Numbered from the stretch's first letter, positions 29,051 to 38,022 are shown. The stretch is DNA of 64,000 nt from Moraxella ovis (GCF_900453105.1 NZ_UGPW01000001.1:1240001-1304000), one strand, 5' to 3'. Notes: generated by a model from the letters alone, not told the origin. Translations and numbers: made by a program.

Positions 29051-29469
29051 AAGCACCTTATTTTTGGTTTTATCAGAGAATGAAAATGGGGTTTTACGGA
29101 TTTGATTTTTTAGATGGTTGCAAAACCAATCATCAAGCAAGCACCCAAGAAAGCAAAACCCTAAAACCACGCAGAATAAAAGCATCGATAAACACTCTTA
29201 TTCAACCTAATGGTTTTATTGAGTTTTTTGTATTTGACAATTTCAAAACAAACCAACAGTTTTGATAAACCCATAAAACTAAATAAATTTTACTATTATA
29301 CTTTAAAATTCTTGATTTTATGAGCTTTTTATGTACTTCACATCCAAAAAAATAGATTGATTTTTACCAAAAATTGTGAACAAGCGTCTATTTTTTATGC
29401 ATAATTATCGTCACACACTCTGCCATTTGACAAAAAATATAAAAAATGCAAATTTTTATAAAAAATCAC
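29051..29469. other. Gene-free AT-rich region upstream of the pump operon
   Basis: About 420 bp between the acrA start and the tRNA promoter. It holds the pump promoter (not pinned) and the region before the tRNAs. No credible gene or clear operator was seen; the apparent small frames lack ribosome sites. Confidence 0.6.
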
Positions 29470-29497
29470 TTGCTTTTTTGTAAAAATTTGATATCAT
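29470..29497 (+). promoter_or_regulatory. Promoter of the tRNA-Cys/tRNA-Leu unit
   Basis: TTGCTT (29470-29475), 16-bp spacer, TATCAT (29492-29497), about 35 bp before tRNA-Cys. Sigma-70-like. Confidence 0.6.
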
Positions 29498-29532
29498 AGC
29501 GTCCACTTAATCGATGCGATTAAGCACATAAT

Positions 29533-29606
29533 GGCTGGGTGGCAGAGTGGTCATGCAGCGGACTGCAACTCCGTGTACGCCGGTTCGATTCCGACCTCAG
29601 CCTCCA
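29533..29606 (+). tRNA. tRNA-Cys (GCA)
   Basis: 74 nt with encoded CCA. The acceptor arms GGCTGGG and CTCAGCC pair with one G-U; the anticodon loop is CTGCAAC; TTCGATT forms the T loop. Confidence 0.96.
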
Positions 29607-29632
29607 TTTTTGAGTGTTATTATTAACAACCC

Positions 29633-29719
29633 GCCCGGGTGGTGAAATTGGTAGACACAAGGGATTTAAAATCCCTCGCTAGCAATAGCGTGCCGGTTCG
29701 AGTCCGGCCCCGGGCACCA
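29633..29719 (+). tRNA. tRNA-Leu (TAA)
   Basis: 87 nt with encoded CCA and the long variable arm of class II tRNAs. The acceptor GCCCGGG pairs with CCCGGGC, and the anticodon loop TTTAAAA reads UAA. It lies 26 nt after tRNA-Cys and shares its terminator. Confidence 0.97.
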
Positions 29720-29727
29720 TCTTTAAG

Positions 29728-29752
29728 CTCTTGAATATTCAAGAGTTTTTTT
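29728..29752 (+). terminator. Terminator of the tRNA pair
   Basis: CTCTTGAA (29728-29735) pairs with TTCAAGAG (29738-29745), followed by seven T. Confidence 0.85.
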
Positions 29753-29916
29753 ATTGCCTAAATAAAAGTAAACGCCCTAAATTAATTGGTTATTCTCAGT
29801 GAAAGTTGGAAATTAACCAATCAATAATTAAAATTATCACATGCCTTTATATCATTAAAATAACAGTACAATTGACAGTACAAAACCAAGTCGGTCCCAT
29901 CCTTAATTCAAGATGG

Positions 29917-30699
29917 TTAAGCCGTTACCGACTGCCACAGCTGTTTCTTAGCATTACCGTCTTGATGCATCACCAAAAGTTGTGGTAATGTTTGCACTTC
30001 ACCAAAATAATCCACCCCATCACTTAGCTCGCTTAGGAAGGCTAATTTTACCTGATCGAATTTGGTGATGTCGCCCATCATTCGTAATCGCAGAATAAAA
30101 CCATCAAGGCACTTTTGAGCCAGCGCTGGCGAATTTTCCAGATCATCGTTCATAGGATAACGAATACTCTCCACCGAAAGAAAGGCTTTGCGTTCTGTCG
30201 CCCATTTTGACAATGCCGTCTTTAGCGATGCCCATACCAGCTTCTCTTCATCACCCATCAGAGTCATATCCACCAAGAGCACCCACTCACCAACACGAAT
30301 ACCTTCTAGCACATATGAAATAGCAGTCGATGATAAATCAGCGGATTGGGAGGTACTCACCTCATCTATATTTGAAAGTGCACTTTGGGCAGGATTTTTA
30401 GATTGCTGTGTGTTATTGATTGACTTATTCAGTTCTTGGACAACCGATGTAATCTGCGTATTATCATCTACCACCACAGAATTTTCAGGCGTGGTTAATG
30501 GCGGGCTAGGCTCAGCTTGATCCTGACGTATATCATCGTTCTTAGAATCGAAACGCTTAGCATCCTTCATAAACCTATCAGCTAAGCTTGCCACCTGAGC
30601 GACAGGCGTGCTTAATTGCCCCCATTGGCGAATACCGATAAGGTTTAAGATATGTCGCTGTTGTATCAATGCATCAAAGGATGATTTGGTTATTGCCAT
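29917..30699 (-). CDS. Uncharacterised protein, candidate DNA polymerase III psi (HolD) subunit
   Basis: 260 residues, cytoplasmic, not clearly recognised. The N-terminus has RHILNLIGIRQWGQLSTP (about 15-32), close in pattern to the E. coli psi segment LQQLGITQWSLRRP, which binds chi. The C-terminus ends AKKQLWQSVTA, like the psi ending ARAALWQQI. Between them is a low-complexity Gln/Ser/Asp linker (about 45-125), then an alpha/beta part with GEWVLLVDMTLMGDE. Psi links chi to the clamp loader. The inference rests on two short motifs and overall layout. Its ATG lies inside the last codons of the M15-like gene (10-bp overlap), with GGTGAG upstream, so translation is coupled. Confidence 0.55.
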   Translation of the reverse strand: MAITKSSFDALIQQRHILNLIGIRQWGQLSTPVAQVASLADRFMKDAKRFDSKNDDIRQDQAEPSPPLTTPENSVVVDDNTQITSVVQELNKSINNTQQSKNPAQSALSNIDEVSTSQSADLSSTAISYVLEGIRVGEWVLLVDMTLMGDEEKLVWASLKTALSKWATERKAFLSVESIRYPMNDDLENSPALAQKCLDGFILRLRMMGDITKFDQVKLAFLSELSDGVDYFGEVQTLPQLLVMHQDGNAKKQLWQSVTA

Positions 30700-31523
30700 G
30701 TGAACTCACCAGGCTTAGGCAGTGTATAGCGGCACATGGAATGAGACTCGGAGAATTGTGCACCCCATTTTCGATAGCCTTGCGTATCTAGATGAATGGC
30801 GCCTGTGCCATATAATCCCAAACCAAAATTATGCGATTCACCATAAAACACCCAGTACTCGCACAGACGATTCTGCAGTTGATATAATTCATGACTGCCT
30901 GCATCATAAGTAGGCACCCAAATATCCATCGCACCATTCGTCATGTGCTTACTGCTGGGCGCACCGCCAGCACAACGGTTTAAGTCAGGATTGCGATATA
31001 CTGAACGGATATGGGTATTGGCAGGTAGGATGCCTTTAGCGCGAAGTTCGTTATACAGCTTAATCGTTGGCAGCATCTGCGCCCATAGCTCACGGGGCGG
31101 TACTTCATAAGGCTCATAACCACACTCCTGCCATGAACGCGCCGTCGTCAGTAGCTGGTGCATCGGCGGCAAATTTTTACCGATATGATTCTTAAGGAAT
31201 TGCTTATATTCTTCAACCTGAGATTTTTGATGGGGATGACTGCGTAGCCACATCTCAAAATCTGCCTTCGTTCCGACATTCCTGATAATGTCATGAGCAT
31301 GCCCATCATGATCATCGTGATGATGGATGATGTTAATCTGAGGCGGTTTAACCACTGTATTGACGGTCTTCACGGGTTGCTTGTTGGACTGTTTAGGTTT
31401 TGATAACACTTTGGTTGGTTGTGGTTTTTTGACGGGTGCAGTTTTTTGGGCGCACGATGACAAGCCAAACACCCCCATCATAACCACCGCTGTTACCTGT
31501 AATTTTTTATTCATTGTCATCAT
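30690..31523 (-). CDS. M15-like (D-Ala-D-Ala peptidase fold) lipoprotein with His-rich segment
   Basis: 277 residues. The lipoprotein signal ends in lipobox LSSC, C24. A Lys/Pro/Gln-rich linker (28-60) is followed by a His/Asp cluster at 67-78 (HHHDDHDGHAHD). The C-terminal domain (about 165-277) has the M15 zinc pattern: SSKHMTNGAMDIW with H193 and D200, and GAIHLDT with H244. M15 enzymes cut peptidoglycan cross-links or precursors, so a cell-wall role is likely but unproven. The His cluster could bind metal and feed the zinc site; that is inference. Start may be ATG 31523, 31520 or 31514. It overlaps the psi-like gene by 10 bp. Confidence 0.75.
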   Translation of the reverse strand: MMTMNKKLQVTAVVMMGVFGLSSCAQKTAPVKKPQPTKVLSKPKQSNKQPVKTVNTVVKPPQINIIHHHDDHDGHAHDIIRNVGTKADFEMWLRSHPHQKSQVEEYKQFLKNHIGKNLPPMHQLLTTARSWQECGYEPYEVPPRELWAQMLPTIKLYNELRAKGILPANTHIRSVYRNPDLNRCAGGAPSSKHMTNGAMDIWVPTYDAGSHELYQLQNRLCEYWVFYGESHNFGLGLYGTGAIHLDTQGYRKWGAQFSESHSMCRYTLPKPGEFTWQ

Positions 31524-32103
31524 CTTATCAACCTAGCCAATTATCATTAGCACCAAAGCTATTGATTATTATAAAATATCTTAACATTAATCCGAAAAAA
31601 TCTCATGCTACATTTGTAATTTTAGCAATTTTTCCACCAATCCACAAATCGCTATCGCATTATTCGATACAAATAAAATCGCATTATTAAAATTATTAAG
31701 TTTATCTTAATTATTATTAATAAAAATATCATAATTAAATATTTAAAATATCTAAACCTATTAGACAGTAATTTTAATCAATAACAACGCAACATAACCA
31801 ATTTTTGAATCAAAAAACCTTGCAAATATGGACTTTATAAATGATATTTTTAGTTAAGTATATGATTTTAATGGTTTTAATATGCTTGTAATTTATCTAA
31901 ATGGTGTTACCATATAAAACATCCATAAATCTGCATTGCTTTATCAGTTTATCAATTGATTTAGACAATGAAAGTTATACTTTTTATGACCAAAATCGTT
32001 TAGTTAAAGTGCAAGGCATTTTGATCAGACATCAAATTATTGAATGCAGTTTGTCATATGGTTTAAAATCACAGTGACTTGAATTTTTCTGCGTTCATCC
32101 CCA
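31524..32103. other. Gene-free AT-rich region
   Basis: About 580 bp rich in A/T runs. No open frame with a ribosome site and no RNA family was recognised. It must hold the promoter of the M15-like gene and, near its end, the promoter for the RlpA-like gene. Confidence 0.6.
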
Positions 32104-32175
32104 TGTTATTAAGATGTTTTAATAACAAATGTCTATCTAATAGACATCGGTGAAATCGCCTGATGGGACTTCACC
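32104..32175 (+). promoter_or_regulatory. Three stacked hairpins in the leader of the RlpA-like gene
   Basis: In 72 nt: hairpin 1, TGTTATTA (32104-32111) with TAATAACA (32120-32127); hairpin 2, ATGTCTAT (32129-32136) with ATAGACAT (32140-32147), 3-nt loop; hairpin 3, GGTGAA (32149-32154) with TTCACC (32170-32175). The ribosome site GAGG and the ATG follow within 23 nt. It matches no riboswitch class I know. Confidence 0.5.
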
Positions 32176-32197
32176 AAACACCAAAGAAGAGGTAGTT

Positions 32198-32782
32198 ATG
32201 AAAAACATTAGCACGTATTTGCTAGGCACCAGCATCGCACTTGGCGCAGCCATGAGTGTAACTGCCACTGCTGCCGACAGCAAAACAGGCGCTGTCAACA
32301 TCGATCAAGTGCTCGGTGAATTGATTCGTCAGCATAATGGCGCACCAAGCTTGGTCAAATCTGCTCGTCAGCCTTCTTCTTTGACCTTTAACAGTCCATT
32401 GATTACTCAATCCGGCTCATCAGCTAAACAAGACGAGCCCGTATTAGAAAAATTAACTGCTGTGGCTTCTAACACAGTCAATAAATTCAAACAAACTGGT
32501 CTGGCATCTTGGTATGGCCGTCAGTTTCATGGCAAAAAAACCGCCAGTGGCGAGACTTTTAACATGAACGCAATGACCGCAGCCCATCGTTCACTGCCTC
32601 TTAACTGCTATATTCGAGTCACTAATAAAGACAATGGCAAGTCCGTCATCGTAAAAGTCAATGATCGCGGTCCTTTTAATGGTAATCGCGTGCTTGATCT
32701 GTCTTATGGTGCAGCACAAGCCATCGGCATCACGCAACGTGGCACAGGCAATGTCATCATCGAGCGCGTTGATGGACCTTAA
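32198..32782 (+). CDS. RlpA-like septal ring lytic transglycosylase / DPBB protein
   Basis: 194 residues from ATG 32198 (GAGG upstream). Signal peptide about 1-25 (ISTYLLGTSIALGAAMSVTATAA). A polar linker follows, then the RlpA double-psi beta-barrel at about 107-190: GLASWYGRQFHGKKTASGE, MTAAHRSLPLNC, VKVNDRGPFNGNRVLDLS and AAQAIG. The catalytic Asp of the fold is present in NDRGPF. No lipobox and no SPOR domain, unlike full RlpA; it is the short form. Likely periplasmic, cutting or binding denuded peptidoglycan. It carries an unusual structured leader. Confidence 0.9.
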   Translation: MKNISTYLLGTSIALGAAMSVTATAADSKTGAVNIDQVLGELIRQHNGAPSLVKSARQPSSLTFNSPLITQSGSSAKQDEPVLEKLTAVASNTVNKFKQTGLASWYGRQFHGKKTASGETFNMNAMTAAHRSLPLNCYIRVTNKDNGKSVIVKVNDRGPFNGNRVLDLSYGAAQAIGITQRGTGNVIIERVDGP

Positions 32783-32794
32783 TATTTCATTTAA

Positions 32795-32822
32795 TAAAAA
32801 ACAGCCCTAGGAGCTGTTTTTT
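32795..32822. terminator. Bidirectional terminator
   Basis: AAAAAACAGC (32795-32804) pairs with GCTGTTTTTT (32813-32822), between the RlpA-like gene and radA, which converge. Confidence 0.82.
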
Positions 32823-32858
32823 ATTTGTGTCTTTTTCACCATGTAAAGGCCATACTAC

Positions 32859-34274
32859 CTAAATCAACTCAAATGCTCTATCAATGGCATCATCCAATCG
32901 ATCTACAGCAATCACCTGAATGCCTTTAAATTGCGAACTGTCAGATTTGGGTGCATTGGCCTTAGGCACGATGGCGTGTGTGAATCCGTGCTTCATCGCT
33001 TCTTTTAATCTTTCCTGCCCATTAGGTACAGGGCGAATCTCACCTGATAGCCCCACCTCTCCAAAAACCGCCAAGCGTGGTGGCAGAGCCTTTTCTCTTA
33101 AGCTGGATGCACAGGCCAACAGCACTGCAAGATCAGAACCTGTCTCCACGACCTTCACGCCACCCACGACGTTTACATACACATCTTGTCCGCTTGTGTG
33201 AATGCCACCATGTCTATGCATGACCGCAAGGAGCATGGATAACCTTTGATGGTCAAGACCTAACGCCATACGCCTAGGCTGAGCGTGCGAATCATCGACC
33301 AGTGCCTGAACTTCAACAAGTAGCGGGCGAGTTCCTTCTCGGCTTACCATGACCACCGAGCCTGCAATCGGTCGTTCGTAACGACTTAAGAATATCGCCG
33401 AAGGGTTGGCGACTTCTTTTAGTCCTGTATCTGTCATACCGAAGATACCAAGTTCATTCACCGCACCGAAGCGATTCTTTACCGCGCGAATCATTCGAAA
33501 ACGACTGTCAGATTCCCCCTCAAAATAAAGTACCGTATCAACCATATGTTCAAGCACACGCGGACCTGCTAATGCACCCTCCTTGGTAACATGACCTACC
33601 AAAAATAGCGCCGTTCCCGTCTGCTTGGCATAGCGTGTCAATATCGCTGCAGATTCACGAATCTGAGCCACGCCACCAGGCGCCGACTGTATGGCATCGG
33701 TAAATAATGTCTGGATAGAATCAATGATTACCACGGCTGGCTGTTCGGTGGATAAAGCCAAACAAATGGTATCAACATTGGTCTCAGCAAGCACTCTTAA
33801 GCGATCTGTCGGCAGTCCTAATCGCTTGGCACGCATGGCAACCTGAGATAAGCTCTCCTCACCCGTGATGTATAGCGCCGATCCCGCCAGAGAATCACTT
33901 GCCGCCATATTGGTGGCAGTCTGTAGCAGGATCGTAGATTTACCAATGCCTGGATCGCCACCAATCAGCACAACCGATCCTGCCACCAAGCCCCCGCCAA
34001 GCACTCGATCAAATTCCCCTATCCCTGTCGGCATTCGAGTCTCTACAGTAACGCCCACCTCATCAAGGCTCATGACACCCGACAACGCACCTGCATAATT
34101 AGAAGTTTTAGGCGTGGATGCGATGGTCTTTTTGGTGGCTTTATGATGTGGCATACTGACATCGAGTGCCTCTACCAGCGAATTCCATTCACCGCAGTCG
34201 GCACACTGTCCTGACCATTTGCCATAATGAGCACCACAGGATTGACAGACATAAGATGTTGATTTTTTTGCCAT
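32859..34274 (-). CDS. radA: DNA repair protein RadA
   Basis: A 471-residue RecA-like helicase that processes recombination intermediates. The zinc finger is C10-x2-C13...C24-x2-C27 (YVCQSCGAHYGKW, GQCADCGEW). Walker A is GGDPGIGKST near 105-114, the RadA-specific motif KNRFG is in AVKNRFGAVNELG, and a C-terminal Lon-protease-like domain starts after about 340. Length is normal. It follows lptB on the same strand by 23 bp, but its own promoter is likely. Confidence 0.96.
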   Translation of the reverse strand: MAKKSTSYVCQSCGAHYGKWSGQCADCGEWNSLVEALDVSMPHHKATKKTIASTPKTSNYAGALSGVMSLDEVGVTVETRMPTGIGEFDRVLGGGLVAGSVVLIGGDPGIGKSTILLQTATNMAASDSLAGSALYITGEESLSQVAMRAKRLGLPTDRLRVLAETNVDTICLALSTEQPAVVIIDSIQTLFTDAIQSAPGGVAQIRESAAILTRYAKQTGTALFLVGHVTKEGALAGPRVLEHMVDTVLYFEGESDSRFRMIRAVKNRFGAVNELGIFGMTDTGLKEVANPSAIFLSRYERPIAGSVVMVSREGTRPLLVEVQALVDDSHAQPRRMALGLDHQRLSMLLAVMHRHGGIHTSGQDVYVNVVGGVKVVETGSDLAVLLACASSLREKALPPRLAVFGEVGLSGEIRPVPNGQERLKEAMKHGFTHAIVPKANAPKSDSSQFKGIQVIAVDRLDDAIDRAFELI

Positions 34275-34297
34275 TTATTTATAATATTCAAGTTTGA

Positions 34298-35029
34298 TTA
34301 AACTAAGAAATCTTTACCAAGGTATACTTTTTGCACCAATTCATTCGCCAAGATGTCATTGGGCGCGCCTTCTGCGATGATGGCGCCTTCTGAGACGATG
34401 TAAGCTTTTTCACAAATGGACAAGGTCTCACGCACATTGTGATCGGTGATTAACACGCCAATGCCGCGCATTCTTAGGGTGCTGATGACGTCTTTAATAT
34501 CACTAACAGAGATCGGGTCAACACCTGCAAATGGCTCATCAAGCAAAATAAACTTAGGGTTGCTTGCCAAAGCACGTGCTATCTCGCAACGACGACGCTC
34601 ACCACCAGAGACGCTCATCCCGAGAGATTGGCGCACGTGCTCTAAGCTAAACTCGGCCATTAACTTCTCAAGCTCTTGCAACTGCTGGTCCTTGTTCAGG
34701 TCTTTGCGCATTTGTAGCACAGCCAGAATGTTCTGCTCGATTGTCAATTTACGAAAAATCGATGCTTCTTGTGGCAGGTAACCAATACCTTGAGCGGCGC
34801 GTTCATGCATGCTTTTTTTGGACAAATCCAATTCGCCAAGCGTTACCTGACCACGATCCATCGGCACAAGCCCGACCACCATATAAAAACTGGTTGTTTT
34901 GCCGGCACCATTTGGCCCCAAGATACCAACAACTTGACCTTGCTCCACTTCAAATGACACGTCTTTAACAACCCAGCGCTGACCATAGCGCTTGCCCAAA
35001 TGACGCATGCTCAATGTCGTATTTGACAT
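34298..35029 (-). CDS. lptB: LPS export ABC transporter ATP-binding protein
   Basis: The ATPase of the LptB2FGC complex, which pulls LPS out of the inner membrane. ATG 35029 (AAGGAAAA upstream) gives 243 residues. Walker A is GPNGAGKT (38-45), the signature is SVSGGERRR, and Walker B is [23 protein letters not shown] is the switch His. Eight extra residues would arise from a start at 35053. It lies at the end of the lpt cluster. Confidence 0.96.
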   Translation of the reverse strand: MSNTTLSMRHLGKRYGQRWVVKDVSFEVEQGQVVGILGPNGAGKTTSFYMVVGLVPMDRGQVTLGELDLSKKSMHERAAQGIGYLPQEASIFRKLTIEQNILAVLQMRKDLNKDQQLQELEKLMAEFSLEHVRQSLGMSVSGGERRRCEIARALASNPKFILLDEPFAGVDPISVSDIKDVISTLRMRGIGVLITDHNVRETLSICEKAYIVSEGAIIAEGAPNDILANELVQKVYLGKDFLV

Positions 35030-35097
35030 GTTTTTCCTTATAAGTTTTGACATTCAAAGCATCATCAATCACACAGATGCCCCATACCCAAAAATCA

Positions 35098-35119
35098 AAA
35101 TAGGGCAAAACGCCCTATT
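35098..35119 (-). terminator. Terminator-like hairpin between lptA and lptB
   Basis: ATAGGGC (35100-35106) pairs with GCCCTAT (35112-35118); on the minus strand a run TTTTGATTTTT follows. It may lower lptB expression relative to lptA. Confidence 0.6.
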
Positions 35120-35125
35120 CAACCA

Positions 35126-35656
35126 TCAGCGCAAGCCCTGCTGAGAGCTGCCGCCACTTGGTGGGAAAACAAGCTCCACACGCTGACCACCGCCGGCATT
35201 CGCTTCAACATCCCCAGCTTTTAGGCTGTAACGGATGGTATTGCCTGCAAAACTAGAACCTGCTTGGGTAAGCTTTGCATTGCCGGTTAGGGTTACGATG
35301 CCAGTGACTGTATTGTAGTCAATGCGATTGGCTTGACCCTTAGCAACACCCTTTTCTTTGGTGATGACTTGCTGGAAGGTAGCAGGTCTGCCGGTGGCAG
35401 TCGCCGAGCTGATCTTACGATCGTTACTTAAGTTCAGCGTGATGTTATCAGCAGCGATCTTAAGGCTGCCCTGCTCAATGGTGACATTGCCCGAATAAGT
35501 TGTAACGCCAGTACGTTCCACATAAGTGGCACGGTCGGCCAGTAGGCTAATTGGTTGATTGGCGTCTGATGGCAACGCATTGGCGCTACTGATAACCAAA
35601 GGTAATCCAAATACGCCGATTGCCAAAGCAGTTTTTAGAACATTAAAAGTTGACAT
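35126..35656 (-). CDS. lptA: LPS transport periplasmic protein LptA
   Basis: Periplasmic bridge that passes LPS from LptC to LptD. 176 residues with a signal peptide ending ANA (about residue 27). The OstA-like beta-jellyroll core is recognisable: ISLLADRATYVERTGVTTYSGNVTI and ADNITLNLSNDRKI, then GQANRIDYNTVTGIVTLTGNAKL. It sits between lptC and lptB, as in most gammaproteobacteria. The C-terminal tail is Ser/Gly/Gln-rich (GGSSQQGLR). Confidence 0.93.
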   Translation of the reverse strand: MSTFNVLKTALAIGVFGLPLVISSANALPSDANQPISLLADRATYVERTGVTTYSGNVTIEQGSLKIAADNITLNLSNDRKISSATATGRPATFQQVITKEKGVAKGQANRIDYNTVTGIVTLTGNAKLTQAGSSFAGNTIRYSLKAGDVEANAGGGQRVELVFPPSGGSSQQGLR

Positions 35657-35683
35657 AGTATTCTCAAATTTTAAAAATATAAA

Positions 35684-36259
35684 TTAAAACAACGATTTGT
35701 CCTGTCTAGGTGCAGAATTGTAAAGCACTTCAATCTTACTAAATTCGTATTCGCCTGTTTGTAGGTTCGCACTAAAACCCTGAGCTTTAAAGCGATCTTC
35801 ACCATTGACAACAGTCAGCGGTTCATCGCTTGAGAGCATACGCGATTTGGTATTACCCGATAGTTTATTACCCGTGATGACAAGTTTGGGTTTATTATCC
35901 ACCGCTTCACGCGTTAAAGTAAACCCATCAGAAAGCGCCATATCGCCTGTTGACTGTTCAAGAACAGCTCTTTTAGCTTCGATGATATACTTCTCGCCTT
36001 CAGGTGGCTGCCAATTCATCACCGCGACCAACATCTCATCTTCGCCACTGGCATTTTGCACCAAAGAGTCGGCAGTTAACGTGTACTCAGTCTCGCCCGT
36101 CTCTTCATTCGTCTGAACGGCTTTGATCTCGGTGACTTCATAAGATACGTCAGGCTTGTCGGGTACGGCAGGTTCAATCTTTGGGTCCTCTTGATAAAAA
36201 AACCAAGCGGCAACCATGATTACCATTACGCCAAGTACACTTAAAATTCGTACATTCAT
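35684..36259 (-). CDS. lptC: LPS export protein LptC
   Basis: Inner-membrane-anchored partner of LptB2FG. 191 residues. One N-terminal membrane helix (about 5-21, ILSVLGVMVIMVAAWFF), then a periplasmic beta-jellyroll with IEAKRAVLEQSTGDMALSDGFTLTRE and EYEFSKIEVLYN. It begins 23 bp after kdsC stops and ends 27 bp before lptA starts. The family call rests strongly on this position, plus size and layout. Confidence 0.9.
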   Translation of the reverse strand: MNVRILSVLGVMVIMVAAWFFYQEDPKIEPAVPDKPDVSYEVTEIKAVQTNEETGETEYTLTADSLVQNASGEDEMLVAVMNWQPPEGEKYIIEAKRAVLEQSTGDMALSDGFTLTREAVDNKPKLVITGNKLSGNTKSRMLSSDEPLTVVNGEDRFKAQGFSANLQTGEYEFSKIEVLYNSAPRQDKSLF

Positions 36260-36282
36260 TTAATAATGCCTATCACACTAGA

Positions 36283-36810
36283 CTACAAAAATTTTTGGAT
36301 AAAGGCATCGTACTTACCTTGCGCCTGCAAAATAAGCTCACACACTTCACGTACTGCGCCATGCCCACCAGCCTTCGTGGTTACATAGTCTGCCGTCTGC
36401 TGAACGATGGGCGCTCCATTTGGTACACTCATGCCAAGCCCTGCTTCGCGTATCGCCTTTAGGTCTGGCAAGTCATCGCCCATGTATGCACATTCATTCA
36501 AAGATAAATTCAGATCGGCAGCAAGCTTTGATAACGCGGTAAATTTATCATCGCGACCTTGAATAACATGGCGCACCCCAAGCTCGTATGCACGACGATC
36601 CACCATGGGAGATCTGCGACCCGTGATGATGGCAAGGATAATGCCCACTTCTTTGAGTGCTTGCAATCCTACACCATCTTGTACATAGAACGCTTTCGTC
36701 TCCACGTGATTCGAGCTATAAATGATCTGCCCATCCGACAAGATGCCATCGACATCCATCGCCAACATTCGGATTTTGGCAGCTTTTTGGGTGATAATGT
36801 CTTGTGTCAT
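36283..36810 (-). CDS. kdsC: 3-deoxy-D-manno-octulosonate 8-phosphate phosphatase
   Basis: Removes phosphate from Kdo8P to make Kdo for LPS. A 175-residue HAD phosphatase: catalytic D19 and D21 in LAMDVDGILSDGQI, motif II IITGRRS, Lys in RDDKFTALSKLA, and motif III YMGDDLPDLKAI. GGAAGAAG precedes the ATG. It follows kdsD by 15 bp. Confidence 0.95.
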   Translation of the reverse strand: MTQDIITQKAAKIRMLAMDVDGILSDGQIIYSSNHVETKAFYVQDGVGLQALKEVGIILAIITGRRSPMVDRRAYELGVRHVIQGRDDKFTALSKLAADLNLSLNECAYMGDDLPDLKAIREAGLGMSVPNGAPIVQQTADYVTTKAGGHGAVREVCELILQAQGKYDAFIQKFL

Positions 36811-36825
36811 GTCTTCTTCCGATTT

Positions 36826-37797
36826 TTAGCTAACGCCTGCTTGTACCACATCATGGATAGATAGAACACCTTGTAACTTACCGCCATCCAAGACCAACAA
36901 TTGCCCGATACTGCACTCATTCATGATGGATAATGCATCAGCGGCGCGTGTCTCTTTGGTGGTGTGTTTTGGTGTACGCGTCATGATGTCGCCAATTTTT
37001 ACTGATAGATCCGTGCGCTCAGCAAGTCTGCGGCGTAAGTCACCATCGGTAAAAACGCCAACCACATCTTCTGCATCATCAATGATTACCGCAAGTCCTA
37101 GGCGACCACTGGTCATGACAAGCAGCGTATCATGCAGGCTGGCGTCCTGATTGATGACGGGTAGATTCTGGTCGTGCATCAGATCTTGAACACGGGTCAA
37201 TAGCTTGCGACCCAATGCACCTGCTGGGTGCGACAAGGCAAAATCATTACTGGTAAATCCACGCGCATGCAGCAATGCCACCGCGAGCGCATCCCCCAGT
37301 GCAAGGGTTGCTGTCGTACTGGATGTCGGCGCCAAACCAAGTGGGCAGGCTTCCTCAGACTTACCCAGCGTCAGCGCAATGTCAGCAGACTTCGGCAAAA
37401 ACCCGCGCTTATCACGGCTGATGCTGATGAGCGGAATGTTAAGCTGCTTAACCACAGGGATTAATGTGCGAATCTCATCAGACTCGCCTGAATTAGAGAT
37501 GGCAATCAATACATCGCCTTTGACGAGCATGCCTAAATCACCATGCCCCGCCTCACCAGGATGCACAAAAAAAGACGGCGTGCCAGTCGATGCAAATGTC
37601 GCTGCCATCTTGCGTCCAATATGGCCAGACTTACCCATGCCTGTAACCACCACACGCCCATTGCAATTCAAAATCGTCTGGCAAGCCAAGATGAATCGCT
37701 CATCAAGCTCATCAATCAATAAATCAAGCGCACTCTGTTCTGTGCGAATGGATTGCACCGCATCAGCAATAAAATCAGTCTTCATCTTATCCGTCAT
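36826..37797 (-). CDS. kdsD: Arabinose-5-phosphate isomerase (KdsD)
   Basis: Converts ribulose 5-phosphate to arabinose 5-phosphate, the first Kdo step. From ATG 37797 it has 323 residues, like E. coli KdsD. A SIS sugar-isomerase domain (GMGKSGHIGRKMAATFASTGTPS, ISNSGESDEI, ACPLGLAPTSSTT) is followed by two CBS domains (VVGVFTDGDLRRRL, LDGGKLQGVLSIHDVV). An in-frame start at 37866 would add 23 residues of poor match. First gene of the kdsD-kdsC-lptC-lptA-lptB run. Confidence 0.95.
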   Translation of the reverse strand: MTDKMKTDFIADAVQSIRTEQSALDLLIDELDERFILACQTILNCNGRVVVTGMGKSGHIGRKMAATFASTGTPSFFVHPGEAGHGDLGMLVKGDVLIAISNSGESDEIRTLIPVVKQLNIPLISISRDKRGFLPKSADIALTLGKSEEACPLGLAPTSSTTATLALGDALAVALLHARGFTSNDFALSHPAGALGRKLLTRVQDLMHDQNLPVINQDASLHDTLLVMTSGRLGLAVIIDDAEDVVGVFTDGDLRRRLAERTDLSVKIGDIMTRTPKHTTKETRAADALSIMNECSIGQLLVLDGGKLQGVLSIHDVVQAGVS

Positions 37798-38022
37798 AAT
37801 AAATAATAAATACCAAGCCAAATCCTCTTGGCAAATTACCAGTCCATTCACATCATCCAGCACCATCTACAGCGCGGTTATTTTAAGGATGTATCATATC
37901 ATATTTTGATCGTAAGTTATGAATTTTCCTAATGATATGAGCCCACTTTCCCGAAAAATCCATAAAAATACAACAAGGTATTTATAAATAATAACAAAGA
38001 AATACCTATAACTTTGAAGGAA

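Noticed and set aside
29633..29916. Possible integration site at tRNA-Leu
   Set aside because: No repeat of the tRNA 3' end, integrase or phage-like gene follows in the next several kb.
32104..32175. Riboswitch before the RlpA-like gene
   Set aside because: The hairpins do not match the consensus of c-di-GMP, TPP, FMN, SAM or mini-ykkC classes that I can recall; kept only as an unclassified leader.
37205..37909. Long plus-strand frame of 234 codons
   Set aside because: It lies wholly antisense to kdsD, which has clear SIS and CBS domains; Ser/Ala/Pro-rich antisense composition is typical of a shadow frame.
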